From Schistosoma mansoni (lineage: Eukaryota; Platyhelminthes; Trematoda; Strigeidida; Schistosomatidae): a stretch of DNA of 64,000 bases. A program made the position numbers and the translations under genes. This document shows, piece after piece, positions 47,999 to 60,119 of the stretch; the stretch's first letter is position 1; each line of letters starts with the position of its first letter. The notes beneath the pieces were generated by a model that did not search any database, was not told the origin of the DNA, and saw nothing but the letters and a program-made list of their open reading frames with translations. The stretch lies in contig NW_017385992.1 in assembly GCF_000237925.1 (NCBI RefSeq), forward strand, positions 682,001-746,000, read 5' to 3'.

Positions 47999-50138
47999 AT
48001 CGATGTGTTTAGGACTGCAACTGGTCAGTCTCTAATTGGCATATGTGCATACTGTGCGTATTGCCTCGATATACCTTAATCCACAGAGCATGGTAAGCAG
48101 AGGTGGATAGTGGCTAGCAGTGGAATCCAGGACGCGCGTTTCGTCCTATTTGGGACTCGTCAGCTGGATGTACCTGCATCTCAGAGTTGATGTTCACTCT
48201 GGGACTCGAACCCAGTACACTCGCTTCAAACGCCATCGCGTTATCCACTCGGCCACTGAGTCCTGATAGCCACTTGCTTGTGCGATGGGGTGAAGTTTGA
48301 ATTCACTTAGTATTGTTTGTTTGGATCTTCCCATCGATGTGTTTAGGACTGCAACTGGTCAGTCTCTAATTGGCATATGTGCATACTGTGCGTATTGCCT
48401 CGATATACCTTAATTCACAAGCATGGTAAGCAGAGATGGATAGTGGCTAGCAGTGGAATCCAGGACGCGCGTTTCGTCCTATTTGGGACTCGTCAGCTGG
48501 ATGTACCTGCATCTCAGAGTTGATGTTCACTCTGGGACTCGAACCCAGTACACTCGCTTCAAACGCCATCGCGTTATCCACTCGGCCACTGAGTCCTGAT
48601 AGCCACTTGCTTGTGCGATGTGGTGAAGTTTGAATTCACTTAGTATTGTTTGTTTGGATCTTCCCATCGATGTGTTTAGGACTGCAACTGGTCAGTCTCT
48701 AATTGGCATATGTGCATACTGTGCGTATTGCCTCGATATACCTTAATTCACAAGCATGGTAAGCAGAGGTGGATAGTGGCTAGCAGTGGAATCCAGGACG
48801 CGCGTTTCGTCCTATTTGGGACTCGTCAGCTGGATGTACCTGCATCTCAGAGTTGATGTTCACTCTGGGACTCGAACCCAGTACACTCGCTTCAAACGCC
48901 ATCGCTTTATCCACTCGGCCACTGAGTCCTGATAGCCACTTGCTTGTGCGATGTCGTGAAGATTGAATTCACTTAGTATTGTTTGTTTGGATCTTCCCAT
49001 CGATGTGTTTAGGACTGCAACTGGTCAGTCTCTAATTGGCATATGTGCATACTGTGCGTATTGCCTCGATATACCTTAATACACAAGCATGGTAAGCAGA
49101 GGTGGATAGTGGCTAGCAGTGGAATCCAGGACGCGCGTTTCGTCCTACTTGGGACTCGTCAGCTGGATGTACCTGCATCTCAGAGTTGATGTTCACTCTG
49201 GGACTCGAACCCAGTACACTCGCTTCAAACGCCATCGCGTTATCCACTCGGCCACTGAGTCCTGATAGCCACTTGCTTGTGCGATGGGGTGAAGTTTGAA
49301 TTCACTTAGTATTGTTTGTTTGGATCTTCCCATCGATGTGTTTAGGACTGCAACTGGTCAGTCTCTAATTGGCATATGTGCATACTGTGCGTATTGCCTC
49401 GATATACCTTAATTCACAAGCATGGTAAGCAGAGATGGATAGTGGCTAGCAGTGGAATCCAGGACGCGCGTTTCGTCCTACTTGGGACTCGTCAGCTGGA
49501 TGTACCTGCATCTCAGAGTTGATGTTCACTCTGGGACTCGAACCCAGTACACTCGCTTCAAACGCCATCGCGTTATCCACTCGGCCACTGAGTCCTGATA
49601 GCCACTTGCTTGTGCGATGGGGTGAAGTTTGAATTCACTTAGTATTGTTTGTTTGCATCTTCCCATCGATGTGTTTAGGACTGCAACTGGTCAGTCTCTA
49701 ATTGGCATATGTGCATACTGTGCGTGTTGCCTCGATGTACCTTAATTCACAAGCATGGTAAGCAGAGATGGATAGTGGCTAGCAGTGGAATCCAGGACGC
49801 GCGTTTCGTCCTATTTGGGACTCGTCAGCTGGATGTACCTGCATCTCAGAGTTGATGTTCACTCTGGGACTCGAACCCAGTACACTCGCTTCAAACGCCA
49901 TCGCGTTATCCACTCGGCCACTGAGTCCTGATAGCCACTTGCTTGTGCGATGGGGTGAAGTTTGAATTCACTTAGTATTGTTTGTTTGGATCTTCCCATC
50001 GATGTGTTTAGGACTGCAACTGGTCAGTCTCTAATTGGCATATGTGCATACTGTGCGTATTGCCTCGATATACCTTAATTCACAAGCATGGTAAGCAGAG
50101 GTGGATAGTGGCTAGCAGTGGAATCCAGGACGCGCGTT

Positions 50139-50338
50139 NNNNNNNNNNNNNNNNNNNNNNNNNNNNNNNNNNNNNNNNNNNNNNNNNNNNNNNNNNNNNN
50201 NNNNNNNNNNNNNNNNNNNNNNNNNNNNNNNNNNNNNNNNNNNNNNNNNNNNNNNNNNNNNNNNNNNNNNNNNNNNNNNNNNNNNNNNNNNNNNNNNNNN
50301 NNNNNNNNNNNNNNNNNNNNNNNNNNNNNNNNNNNNNN
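50139..50338. other. Assembly gap (200 N) in array
   Basis: The first 100 bp after the gap carry several small indels absent from other units (for example at 50352-50370), as expected from poor consensus at a contig end. Confidence 0.98.
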
Positions 50339-53206
50339 TCAGCTGGATGTACATGCTCTTCAGAGTGATGTTTCACTCTGGGACTCGAACCCAGTACACT
50401 CGCTTCAAACGCCATCGCGTATCCACTCGGCCACTGAGTCCTGATAGCCACTTGCTTGTGCGATGGGGTGAAGTTTGAATTCACTTAGTATTGTTTGTTT
50501 GGATCTTCCCATCGATGTGTTTAGGACTGCAACTGGTCAGTCTCTAATTGGCATATGTGCATACTGTGCGTATTGCCTCGATATACCTTAATTCACAAGC
50601 ATGGTAAGCAGAGATGGATAGTGGCTAGCAGTGGAATCCAGGACGCGCGTTTCGTCCTACTTGGGACTCGTCAGCTGGATGTACCTGCATCTCAGAGTTG
50701 ATGTTCACTCTGGGACTGGAACCCAGTACACTCGCTTCAAACGCCATCGCGTTATCCACTCGGCCACTGAGTCCTGATAGCCACTTGCTTGTGCGATGGG
50801 GTGAAGTTTGAATTCACTTAGTATTGTTTGTTTGGATCTTCCCATCGATGTGTTTAGGACTGCAACTGGTCAGTCTCTAATTGGCATATGTGCATACTGT
50901 GCGTATTGCCTCGATATACCTTAATCCACAAGCATGGTAAGCAGAGGTGGATAGTGGCTAGCAGTGGAATCCAGGACGCGCGTTTCGTCCTATTTGGGAC
51001 TCGTCAGCTGGATGTACCTGCATCTCAGAGTTGATGTTCACTCTGGGACTCGAACCCAGTACACTCGCTTCAAACGCCATCGCGTTATCCACTCGGCCAC
51101 TGAGTCCTGATAGCCACTTGCTTGTGCGATGGGGTGAAGTTTGAATTCACTTAGTATTGTTTGTTTGGATCTTCCCATCGATGTGTTTAGGACTGCAACT
51201 GGTCAGTCTCTAATTGGCATATGTGCATACTGTGCGTATTGCCTCGATATACCTTAATTCACAAGCATGGTAAGCAGAGGTGGATAGTGGCTAGCAGTGG
51301 AATCCAGGACGCGCGTTTCGTCCTATTTGGGACTCGTCAGCTGGATGTACCTGCATCTCAGAGTTGATGTTCACTCTGGGACTCGAACCCAGTACACTCG
51401 CTTCAAACGCCATCGCGTTATCCACTCGGCCACTGAGTCCTGATAGCCACTTGCTTGTGCGATGGGGTGAAGTTTGAATTCACGTTAGTATTGTTTGTTT
51501 GGATCTTCCCATCGATGTGTTTAGGACTGCAACTGGTCAGTCTCTAATTGGCATATGTGCATACTGTGCGTATTGCCTCGATATACCTTAATACACAGCA
51601 TGGGTAAGCAGAGGTGGATAGTGGCTAGCAGTGGAATCCAGGACGCGCGTTTCGTCCTACTTGGGACTCGTCAGCTGGATGTACCTGCATCTCAGAGTTG
51701 ATGTTCACTCTGGGACTCGAACCCAGTACACTCGCTTCAAACGCCATCGCGTTATCCACTCGGCCACTGAGTCCTGATAGCCACTTGCTTGTGCGATGGG
51801 GTGAAGTTTGAATTCACTTAGTATTGTTTGTTTGGATCTTCCCATCGATGTGTTTAGGACTGCAACTGGTCAGTCTCTAATTGGCATATGTGCATACTGT
51901 GCGTATTGCCTCGATATACCTTAATTCACAAGCATGGTAAGCAGAGATGGATAGTGGCTAGCAGTGGAATCCAGGACGCGCGTTTCGTCCTACTTGGGAC
52001 TCGTCAGCTGGATGTACCTGCATCTCACAGTTGATGTTCACTCTGAGACTCGAACCCAGTACACTCGCTTCAAACGCCATCGCGTTATCCACTCGGCCAC
52101 TGAGTCCTGATAGCCACTTGCTTGTGCGATGGGGTGAAGTTTGAATTCACTTAGTATTGTTTGTTTGGATCTTCCCATCGATGTGTTTAGGACTGCAACT
52201 GGTCAGTCTCTAATTGGCATATGTGCATACTGTGCGTATTGCCTCGATATACCTTAATTCACAAGCATGGTAAGCAGAGGTGGATAGTGGCTAGCAGTGG
52301 AATCCAGGACGCGCGTTTCGTCCTATTTGGGACTCGTCAGCTGGATGTACCTGCATCTCAGAGTTGATGTTCACTCTGGGACTCGAACCCAGTACACTCG
52401 CTTCAAACGCCATCGCGTTATCCACTCGGCCACTGAGTCCTGATAGCCACTTGCTTGTGCGATGTGGTGAAGTTTGAATTCACTTAGTATTGTTTGTTTG
52501 GATCTTCCCATCGATGTGTTTAGGACTGCAACTGGTCAGTCTCTAATTGGCATATGTGCATACTGTGCGTATTGCCTCGATATACCTTAATTCACAAGCA
52601 TGGTAAGCAGAGGTGGATAGTGGCTAGCAGTGGAATCCAGGACGCGCGTTTCGTCCTACTTGGGACTCGTCAGCTGGATGTACCTGCATCTCAGAGTTGA
52701 TGTTCACTCTGGGACTCGAACCCAGTACACTCGCTTCAAACGCCATCGCGTTATCCACTCGGCCACTGAGTCCTGATAGCCACTTGCTTGTGCGATGGGG
52801 TGAAGTTTGAATTCACTTAGTATTGTTTGTTTGGATCTTCCCATCGATGTGTTTAGGACTGCAACTGGTCAGTCTCTAATTGGCATATGTGCATACTGTG
52901 CGTATTGCCTCGATATACCTTAATTCACAAGCATGGTAAGCAGAGATGGATAGTGGCTAGCAGTGGAATCCAGGACGCGCGTTTCGTCCTACTTGGGACT
53001 CGTCAGCTGGATGTACCTGCATCTCAGAGTTGATGTTCACTCTGAGACTCGAACCCAGTACACTCGCTTCAAACGCCATCGCGTTATCCACTCGGCCACT
53101 GAGTCCTGATAGCCACTTGCTTGTGCGATGGGGTGAAGTTTGAATTCACTTAGTATTGTTTGTTTGGATCTTCCCATCAGATGTAGTTTAGGACTGCAAA
53201 CTGTCA

Positions 53207-53406
53207 NNNNNNNNNNNNNNNNNNNNNNNNNNNNNNNNNNNNNNNNNNNNNNNNNNNNNNNNNNNNNNNNNNNNNNNNNNNNNNNNNNNNNNNNNNNNNN
53301 NNNNNNNNNNNNNNNNNNNNNNNNNNNNNNNNNNNNNNNNNNNNNNNNNNNNNNNNNNNNNNNNNNNNNNNNNNNNNNNNNNNNNNNNNNNNNNNNNNNN
53401 NNNNNN
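53207..53406. other. Assembly gap (200 N) in array
   Basis: The last 30 bp before the gap (53178-53206) contain indels not seen in any other unit, again typical of a contig end. Confidence 0.98.
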
Positions 53407-56164
53407 AATTCACTTAGTATTGTTTGTTTGGATCTTTCCCATCGATGTGTTTAGGACTGCAACTGGTCAGTCTCTAATTGGCATATGTGCATACTGTGCG
53501 TATTGCCTCGATATACCTTAATCCACAAGCATGGTAAGCAGAGGTGGATAGTGGCTAGCAGTGGAATCCAGGACGCGCGTTTCGTCCTATTTGGGACTCG
53601 TCAGCTGGATGTACCTGCATCTCAGAGTTGATGTTCACTCTGGGACTCGAACCCAGTACACTCGCTTCAAACGCCATCGCGTTATCCACTCGGCCACTGA
53701 GTCCTGATAGCCACTTGCTTGTGCGATGGGGTGAAGTTTGAATTCACTTAGTATTGTTTGTTTGGATCTTCCCATCGATGTGTTTAGGACTGCAACTGGT
53801 CAGTCTCTAATTGGCATATGTGCATACTGTGCGTATTGCCTCGATATACCTTAATTCACAAGCATGGTAAGCAGAGATGGATAGTGGCTTGCAGCGGAAT
53901 CCAGGACGCGCGTTTCGTCCTATTTGGGACTCGTCAGCTGGATGTACCTGCATCTCAGAGTTGATGTTCACTCTGGGACTCGAACCCAGTACACTCGCTT
54001 CAAACGCCATCGCGTTATCCACTCGGCCACTGAGTCCTGATAGCCACTTGCTTGTGCGATGGGGTGAAGTTTGAATTCACTTAGTATTGTTTGTTTGGAT
54101 CTTCCCATCGATGTGTTTAGGACTGCAACTGGTCAGTCTCTAATTGGCATATGTGCATACTGTGCGTATTGCCTCGATATACCTTAATCCACAAGCATGG
54201 TAAGCAGAGGTGGATAGTGGCTAGCAGTGAAATCCAGGACGCGCGTTTCGTCCTATTTGGGACTCGTCAGCTGGATGTACCTGCATCTCAGAGTTGATGT
54301 TCACTCTGAGACTCGAACCCAGTACACTCGCTTCAAACGCCATCGCGTTATCCACTCGGCCACTGAGTCCTGATAGCCACTTGCTTGTGCGATGGGGTGA
54401 AGTTTGAATTCACTTAGTATTGTTTGTTTGGATCTTCCCATCGATGTGTTTAGGACTGCAACTGGTCAGTCTCTAATTGGCATATGTGCATACTGTGCGT
54501 ATTGCCTCGATATACCTTAATTCACAAGCATGGTAAGCAGAGATGGATAGTGGCTAGCAGTGGAATCCAGGACGCGCGTTTCGTCCTATTTGGGACTCGT
54601 CAGCTGGATGTACCTGCATCTCAGAGTTGATGTTCACTCTGGGACTCGAACCCAGTACACTCGCTTCAAACGCCATCGCGTTATCCACTCGGCCACTGAG
54701 TCCTGATAGCCACTTGCTTGTGCGATGGGGTGAAGTTTGAATTCACTTAGTATTGTTTGTTTGGATCTTCCCATCGATGTGTTTAGGACTGCAACTGGTC
54801 AGTCTCTAATTGGCATATGTGCATACTGTGCGTATTGCCTCGATATACCTTAATTCACAAGCATGGTAAGCAGAGATGGATAGTGGCTAGCAGTGGAATC
54901 CAGGACGCGCGTTTCGTCCTATTTGGGACTCGTCAGCTGGATGTACCTGCATCTCAGAGTTGATGTTCACTCTGGGACTCGAACCCAGTACACTCGCTTC
55001 AAACGCCATCGCGTTATCCACTCGGCCACTGAGTCCTGATAGCCACTTGCTTGTGCGATGTGGTGAAGTTTGAATTCACTTAGTATTTTTTGTTTGGATC
55101 TTCCCATCGATGTGTTTAGGACTGCAACTGGTCAGTCTCTAATTGGCATATGTGCATACTGTGCGTATTGCCTCGATATACCTTAATTCACAAGCATGAT
55201 AAGCAGAGATGGATAGTGGCTAGCAGTGGAATCCAGGACGCGCGTTTCGTCCTATTTGGGACTCGTCAGCTGGATGTACCTGCATCTCAGAGTTGATGTT
55301 CACTCTGGGACTCGAACCCAGTACACTCGCTTCAAACGCCATCGCGTTATCCACTCGGCCACTGAGTCCTGATAGCCACTTGCTTGTGCGATGGGGTGAA
55401 GTTGGAATTCACTTAGTATTGTTTGTTTGGATCTTCCCATCGATGTGTTTAGGACTGCAACTGGTCAGTCTCTAATTGGCATATGTGCATACTGTGCGTA
55501 TTGCCTCGATATACCTTAATTCACAAGCATGGTAAGCAGAGATGGATAGTGGCTAGCAGTGGAATCCAGGACGCGCGTTTCGTCCTATTTGGGACTCGTC
55601 AGCTGGATGTACCTGCATCTCAGAGTTGATGTTCACTCTGGGACTCGAACCCAGTACACTCGCTTCAAACGCCATCGCGTTATCCACTCGGCCACTGAGT
55701 CCTGATAGCCACTTGCTTGTGCGATGTGGTGAAGTTTGAATTCACTTAGTATTGTTTGTTTGGATCTTCCCATCGATGTGTTTAGGACTGCAACTGGTCA
55801 GTCTCTAATTGGCATATGTGCATACTGTGCGTATTGCCTCGATATACCTTAATTCACAAGCATGGTAAGCAGAGATGGATAGTGGCTAGCAGTGGAATCC
55901 AGGACGCGCGTTTCGTCCTATTTGGGACTCGTCAGCTGGATGTACCTGCATCTCAGAGTTGATGTTCACTCTGAGACTCGAACCCAGTACACTCGCTTCA
56001 AACGCCATCGCGTTATCCACTCGGCCACTGAGTCCTGATAGCCACTTGCTTGTGCGATGGGGTGAAGTTTGAATTCACTTAGTATTGTTTGTTTGGATCT
56101 TCCCATCGATGTGTTTAGGACTGCAACTGGTCAGTCTCTAATTGGCATATGTGCATACTGTGCG

Positions 56165-56364
56165 NNNNNNNNNNNNNNNNNNNNNNNNNNNNNNNNNNNN
56201 NNNNNNNNNNNNNNNNNNNNNNNNNNNNNNNNNNNNNNNNNNNNNNNNNNNNNNNNNNNNNNNNNNNNNNNNNNNNNNNNNNNNNNNNNNNNNNNNNNNN
56301 NNNNNNNNNNNNNNNNNNNNNNNNNNNNNNNNNNNNNNNNNNNNNNNNNNNNNNNNNNNNNNNN
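56165..56364. other. Assembly gap (200 N) at the inversion point
   Basis: Array units run one way before this gap and the opposite way after it. Confidence 0.98.
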
Positions 56365-56385
56365 AGTGAACATCAACTCTGAGAT

Positions 56386-56446
56386 GCAGGTACATCCAGC
56401 TGACGAGTCCCAAATAGGACGAAACGCGCGTCCTGGATTCCACTGC
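56386..56446 (+). ncRNA. Inverted hammerhead ribozyme at right end of array
   Basis: Same 61-nt ribozyme, now on the plus strand: CTGACGAG, CAAATA loop, GAAA, CGCGCG stem III and the GTC cleavage triplet. The partial unit ends at 56468 inside the part of the unit reading AAGCAGAG on its other strand, and is followed by the 12-bp flanking repeat. Confidence 0.85.
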
Positions 56447-56468
56447 TAGCCACTATCCATCTCTGCTT

Positions 56469-56480
56469 ACGAATCTAACA
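56469..56480. repeat. Right flanking direct repeat of ribozyme array
   Basis: ACGAATCTAACA, identical to 44100-44111 on the other side of the 12-kb array. Confidence 0.6.
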
Positions 56481-57210
56481 TTCATTTGAAAATAGTTTGA
56501 ACTACTATGTATTGAAGAGTAATGTGGTGTTTTAGTATAGAAAAAGCGTAAGCAGATGTTTAAAATACCATAATTAATGAGTTTGGGCTTGCAATTTTAA
56601 TCAAGAAAACGGGCTGATGATGCTATCTTAGAGAGTGACGACAGCTGAGCTTGTCTATGTCTTCATCATGATTTATAATCAATAAGTCGTTCACAGAGAC
56701 AAACATTTTTATTGTTTCTACATGATCACAACTAGTAATTAATATCAACATCCGATGTTTGAAGAATAAAATAGGAAGGTCTGTTTTATTTTGATTCAAT
56801 CAATCAACAAACTGACGTCTATTGTTCGAGATATAGGCTATCCATTGCCACACCTCACTTGTTAATCGGACTTGTTAACTAACCATAATAGTTAGTAGGC
56901 GATATGGCTTATATTCATCGAAACTTGTCGTTAAGATATTGATGATTATTTAGTGAAAACATTGGTGGACCGACTTCTCCTCAATGTAGTTATAAAGAGA
57001 TATTTTTACGTGATCATGGTTTATTGTGCAAGTTGTTGACACTGACTACTTCATGAAACAACAAAACACAGGTGATTGTTTTGTTCTATTAAACAGTTGC
57101 TTGTCAATACGCTTCTACAATTCAACTATAGATTGAATCGGAAAGTTTCATTACTAATATCGAGATTTCAACATTCAAACCATTGAGTTTGAATGATTCG
57201 AATAGCTTAC
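56481..57210. other. No gene recognised
   Basis: AT-rich sequence between the array and the candidate exon. Nothing supportable. Confidence 0.4.
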
Positions 57211-57306
57211 ACTCTTCAATCCGAGATATCAATAATTGCGATTCATAATCTACGTCATATACCGTATGTGGTTGAACACTGTATTGTTCACTGCTTTTCA
57301 TTAGAA
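57211..57306 (-). CDS. Likely N-terminal-region exon of another CP391S-like gene
   Basis: 96 nt between a strong acceptor (TTTATGCTTACAG) and a strong donor (GTAAGCTATT), phase 1 at both ends. It reads LMKSSEQYSVQ, then HTVYDVDYESQLLISRIEE, which is protein-like and resembles the early region of this family from memory. 57298-57480 is a diverged match to 8930-9100, the 3' flank of the gene at 10.8 kb. Partner exons were not identified, so it may be an orphan. Confidence 0.45.
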
Positions 57307-57309
57307 CTG

Positions 57310-58667
57310 TAAGCATAAATGCTTCGTAAAGTTACCCATTAAAAAGGCACACAATGGTTGTGGTTCAAAATGGATTTCTTTCTTTTCAAACAGTACCAAA
57401 TTTCATTAAAGAAAATTTAATTCAATCATCCATACGAAGTTAAAATTGTCACGGACGGGTACAGGTGTACATTCATGAACAGATTGTTTGTATAATGATA
57501 ATTGTTCAGGTGAAGTAATAGTATATTGTCAATCAGTATGTCGATTTTGATATCTTCTTGTAGATGAATGGCATATTTTGTGTATTCTTTCGAACTAATA
57601 ATAGCCAATCACTTGGAATAGATGGAGAGAGTGTAAATTGTCAATCAAATATCACATTTCGATGGATGTTATTCGATTCATTTGGCCATTTATCACTGCC
57701 TATCAGTGTGAACAGATTTTGATTGGTTAGTTATCGCTCTTTTACAGGATCATGCAAAAAATTATTCCACTTTCGGTTAGTGGTTGTTAATTGAAGATGC
57801 ATCTTTCATAGAATAAATTATTGAACATTTCATATGGAGACCAACTGGGCGTCCTTCCTATGTTTACTACTATTGTGTTATTAAAAGTATCTACCACTTG
57901 ATGACATTGATATGATAGTAAAAATGAATAAAACATTCTACCTTTTTTATAAATTACCAAAAAAGTTTGCTTGATAGGAATAATGACATACGGCAGCTTT
58001 CTATCATGTAAACACACAGGTCATTATATGAGGAGATCTGTGTTATTTAACGCGTCTTCCTTAAAGCAATCGTGATAGGAGAGCGAATATCTTATTCATT
58101 GAAGATAAGATATCATGTATTGTTTTGAGTTTTCTCATTATGGATGTTTTGAACATTAAACAGCCAGACACTCTTCGATATACAGATTGCAATCACAACT
58201 GATCAACAATCGTGTTCCTACCTAGACGTATTGTGTGAATGTTTAGGGTATTACATTTTATTGCCATTGGCACTGAGTTTCAGTTTCAGCAAGAACAACC
58301 AGTGCATTCATCTAACAGAAGTATATATCTGTTTACCAACAAAAGCAACCTAGAACTCTATGATTAGTCTTCTCAATATTTAATAAATGTATTAACAGAT
58401 TTTATTGACCCGGGATGTGACTGATGTCAGATCGCACAAGTCATCGTCATTGTATAATTACTAGCGAAATTCCTATGTCGGCTATCTACGTACATAATCT
58501 TCAAAATATTCCAATTTGGTGAATAACGAAAATAAATATATGAAAAACGAGAATGAATCTCAAAAACCCATATACATTGAACAGTCTTTGATCAAAACAA
58601 ACGAACGAACAAACGAAGAGATGTTAGCGAAGCGTTATGACGCGTGGTGCAGAAGGCGTGTGAGCAA
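57310..58667. other. No complete gene; diverged flank of the gene family
   Basis: 57310-57480 resembles 8990-9100 and 59520-59640 at lower identity. Minus-strand open stretches at 57608-57426 and 58017-57787 lack splice context that I can support. Confidence 0.4.
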
Positions 58668-60119
58668 ACTTCATTTATTCAGGCATTATTCAATATTTAA
58701 AGTCACACAAAACTAGGCTGCAGACATATGATGAGTAGGATAAAGGTGCACATGTTTACGCTTACACAAGAACAGTAAAGGTTGATAAATATTAATAACA
58801 GGGTCAAAATATGGATCAAGTAATATGAATTAATTAGCCTGTTTAGAAGTTAGGATGAGGTGAATGAGCTTGACATAGTACCGATATACAAAACCGCTTT
58901 CTTATTAGACATTAACAAAGAAGTTTACACTATATCTTTTATTACCGTCAAATGAAACCATACATTCATTGTAGAACAAGGCTTTTATATTATGAGGTAA
59001 TGACATTGTAGTGAAAAAGAACATAAGTGGCTACAAAAGAATGTATTTTAATAAGGAAAAACAGAATTCCTCGAAACAATCTGAGAAGCATACAGTGAAT
59101 ACTTCATTGGCAAAATGTCAATCAATTGTCTAAGACGCTTATCATCGCTGATGTTTGATGATTTATACGTTAAATTATGGACCAGGCTTGAATTGAGAGT
59201 AGTCAGTCGATCACTTGATTTGATCCTTTAAATGTTATTAGGATTTTGAATAAGAATAACTATTGGCATACACTACATAATTGATAATTCATAATAATCC
59301 ACTTAATAATTACTAAATATTTAAAGATGGAAATTTTGAATTTTCTCATCTACTTACTTAGTATCTGATTGTATGCCAACGACATTCGTTTCAAAGTACT
59401 CACCTAGCTGAAGGCGCTCGGTTATGCATCCGCACTGGTTTGATCACTGCTATTCATTAGAACTCTGAGATTAACTGCCACACAATGTTACTCACTATTA
59501 GGGCACATCATGATCGATATTCTATCGGTTTTCTTTCTTTTCAAACGGTAATAAAATTTATTACTCGCAATTTAATTCATTCATCAATGAAGAGTACAAA
59601 TTGTCACGGATTTTCACTAGGTGAGTACAATTTACGGTAGAAGATAAACCATATAAAACTTCGGCACCTTCAGTGCATTTGAAGTTGTTGAGGCACTCAT
59701 AGTTGACAGATTAGCTTAACATTCATCCAGGATTTCTTACTCACTGGGAAATTCGTTTGCATTCTGCTGCAAATTTAAGACGACTTGAAGCGTCATGTGA
59801 TGTTTTAGTTTATTCAATCTATTGTACAATCAGATAACGTCAATCCAATCACGATATCCAAATTCAATCAATATTCAACATAAACAAACATTTGATGAAC
59901 AATCAAGTGCATTTATCCAGAATATCGGGTAACGATACACGGAAAATTATGTTGAGTTCAGTTTGCTTAAAATTTAATTCATGGAGAACAGTGTGAAATT
60001 GGTAAACTGAAGCCGGTTTAACTGGAAATCACAGCGATATAAGTCAACACAAAGAAGACAAAGTGAAACCTCATCACTCTGAAAAATAAGACATGAAACG
60101 ATGGTGTGATATCCCACTG

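Larger units (their letters stand above)
44111..56468 (-). repeat. Sm-alpha-type hammerhead ribozyme tandem array, 333-bp unit
   Basis: About 35 units begin (ATTGTTTGTTTGG) at 44123, 44456, 44789, 45122, 45561, 45894, 46227, 46560, 46893, 47226, 47559, 48312, 48645, 48978, 49311, 49644, 49977, 50490, 50823, 51156, 51490, 51823, 52156, 52489, 52822, 53155, 53419, 53753, 54086, 54419, 54752, 55085, 55418, 55751 and 56084. The period is 333 bp, and units differ at only a few sites. On the minus strand each unit has a tRNA-like pol III promoter (A box TGGCCGAGTGG at start+266 to +276; B box GGTTCGAGTCC at start+223 to +233) followed by a hammerhead ribozyme (start+138 to +198). Transcription would run right to left. 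Five N gaps interrupt the array, and the last piece (56365-56468) is inverted. The family is known in schistosomes as a SINE-like satellite (Sm-alpha). Confidence 0.9.

Noticed and set aside
44111-56164. CRISPR-like or protein-repeat array
   Set aside because: Units are 333 bp with no spacers. The ORFs read across units and N gaps are frame accidents; the conserved parts are RNA motifs.
58516-58716. Plus-strand 66-codon ORF (NENKYMKNENESQKPIY)
   Set aside because: Low-complexity A-rich translation that crosses the segmental duplication border; no copy or motif supports it.
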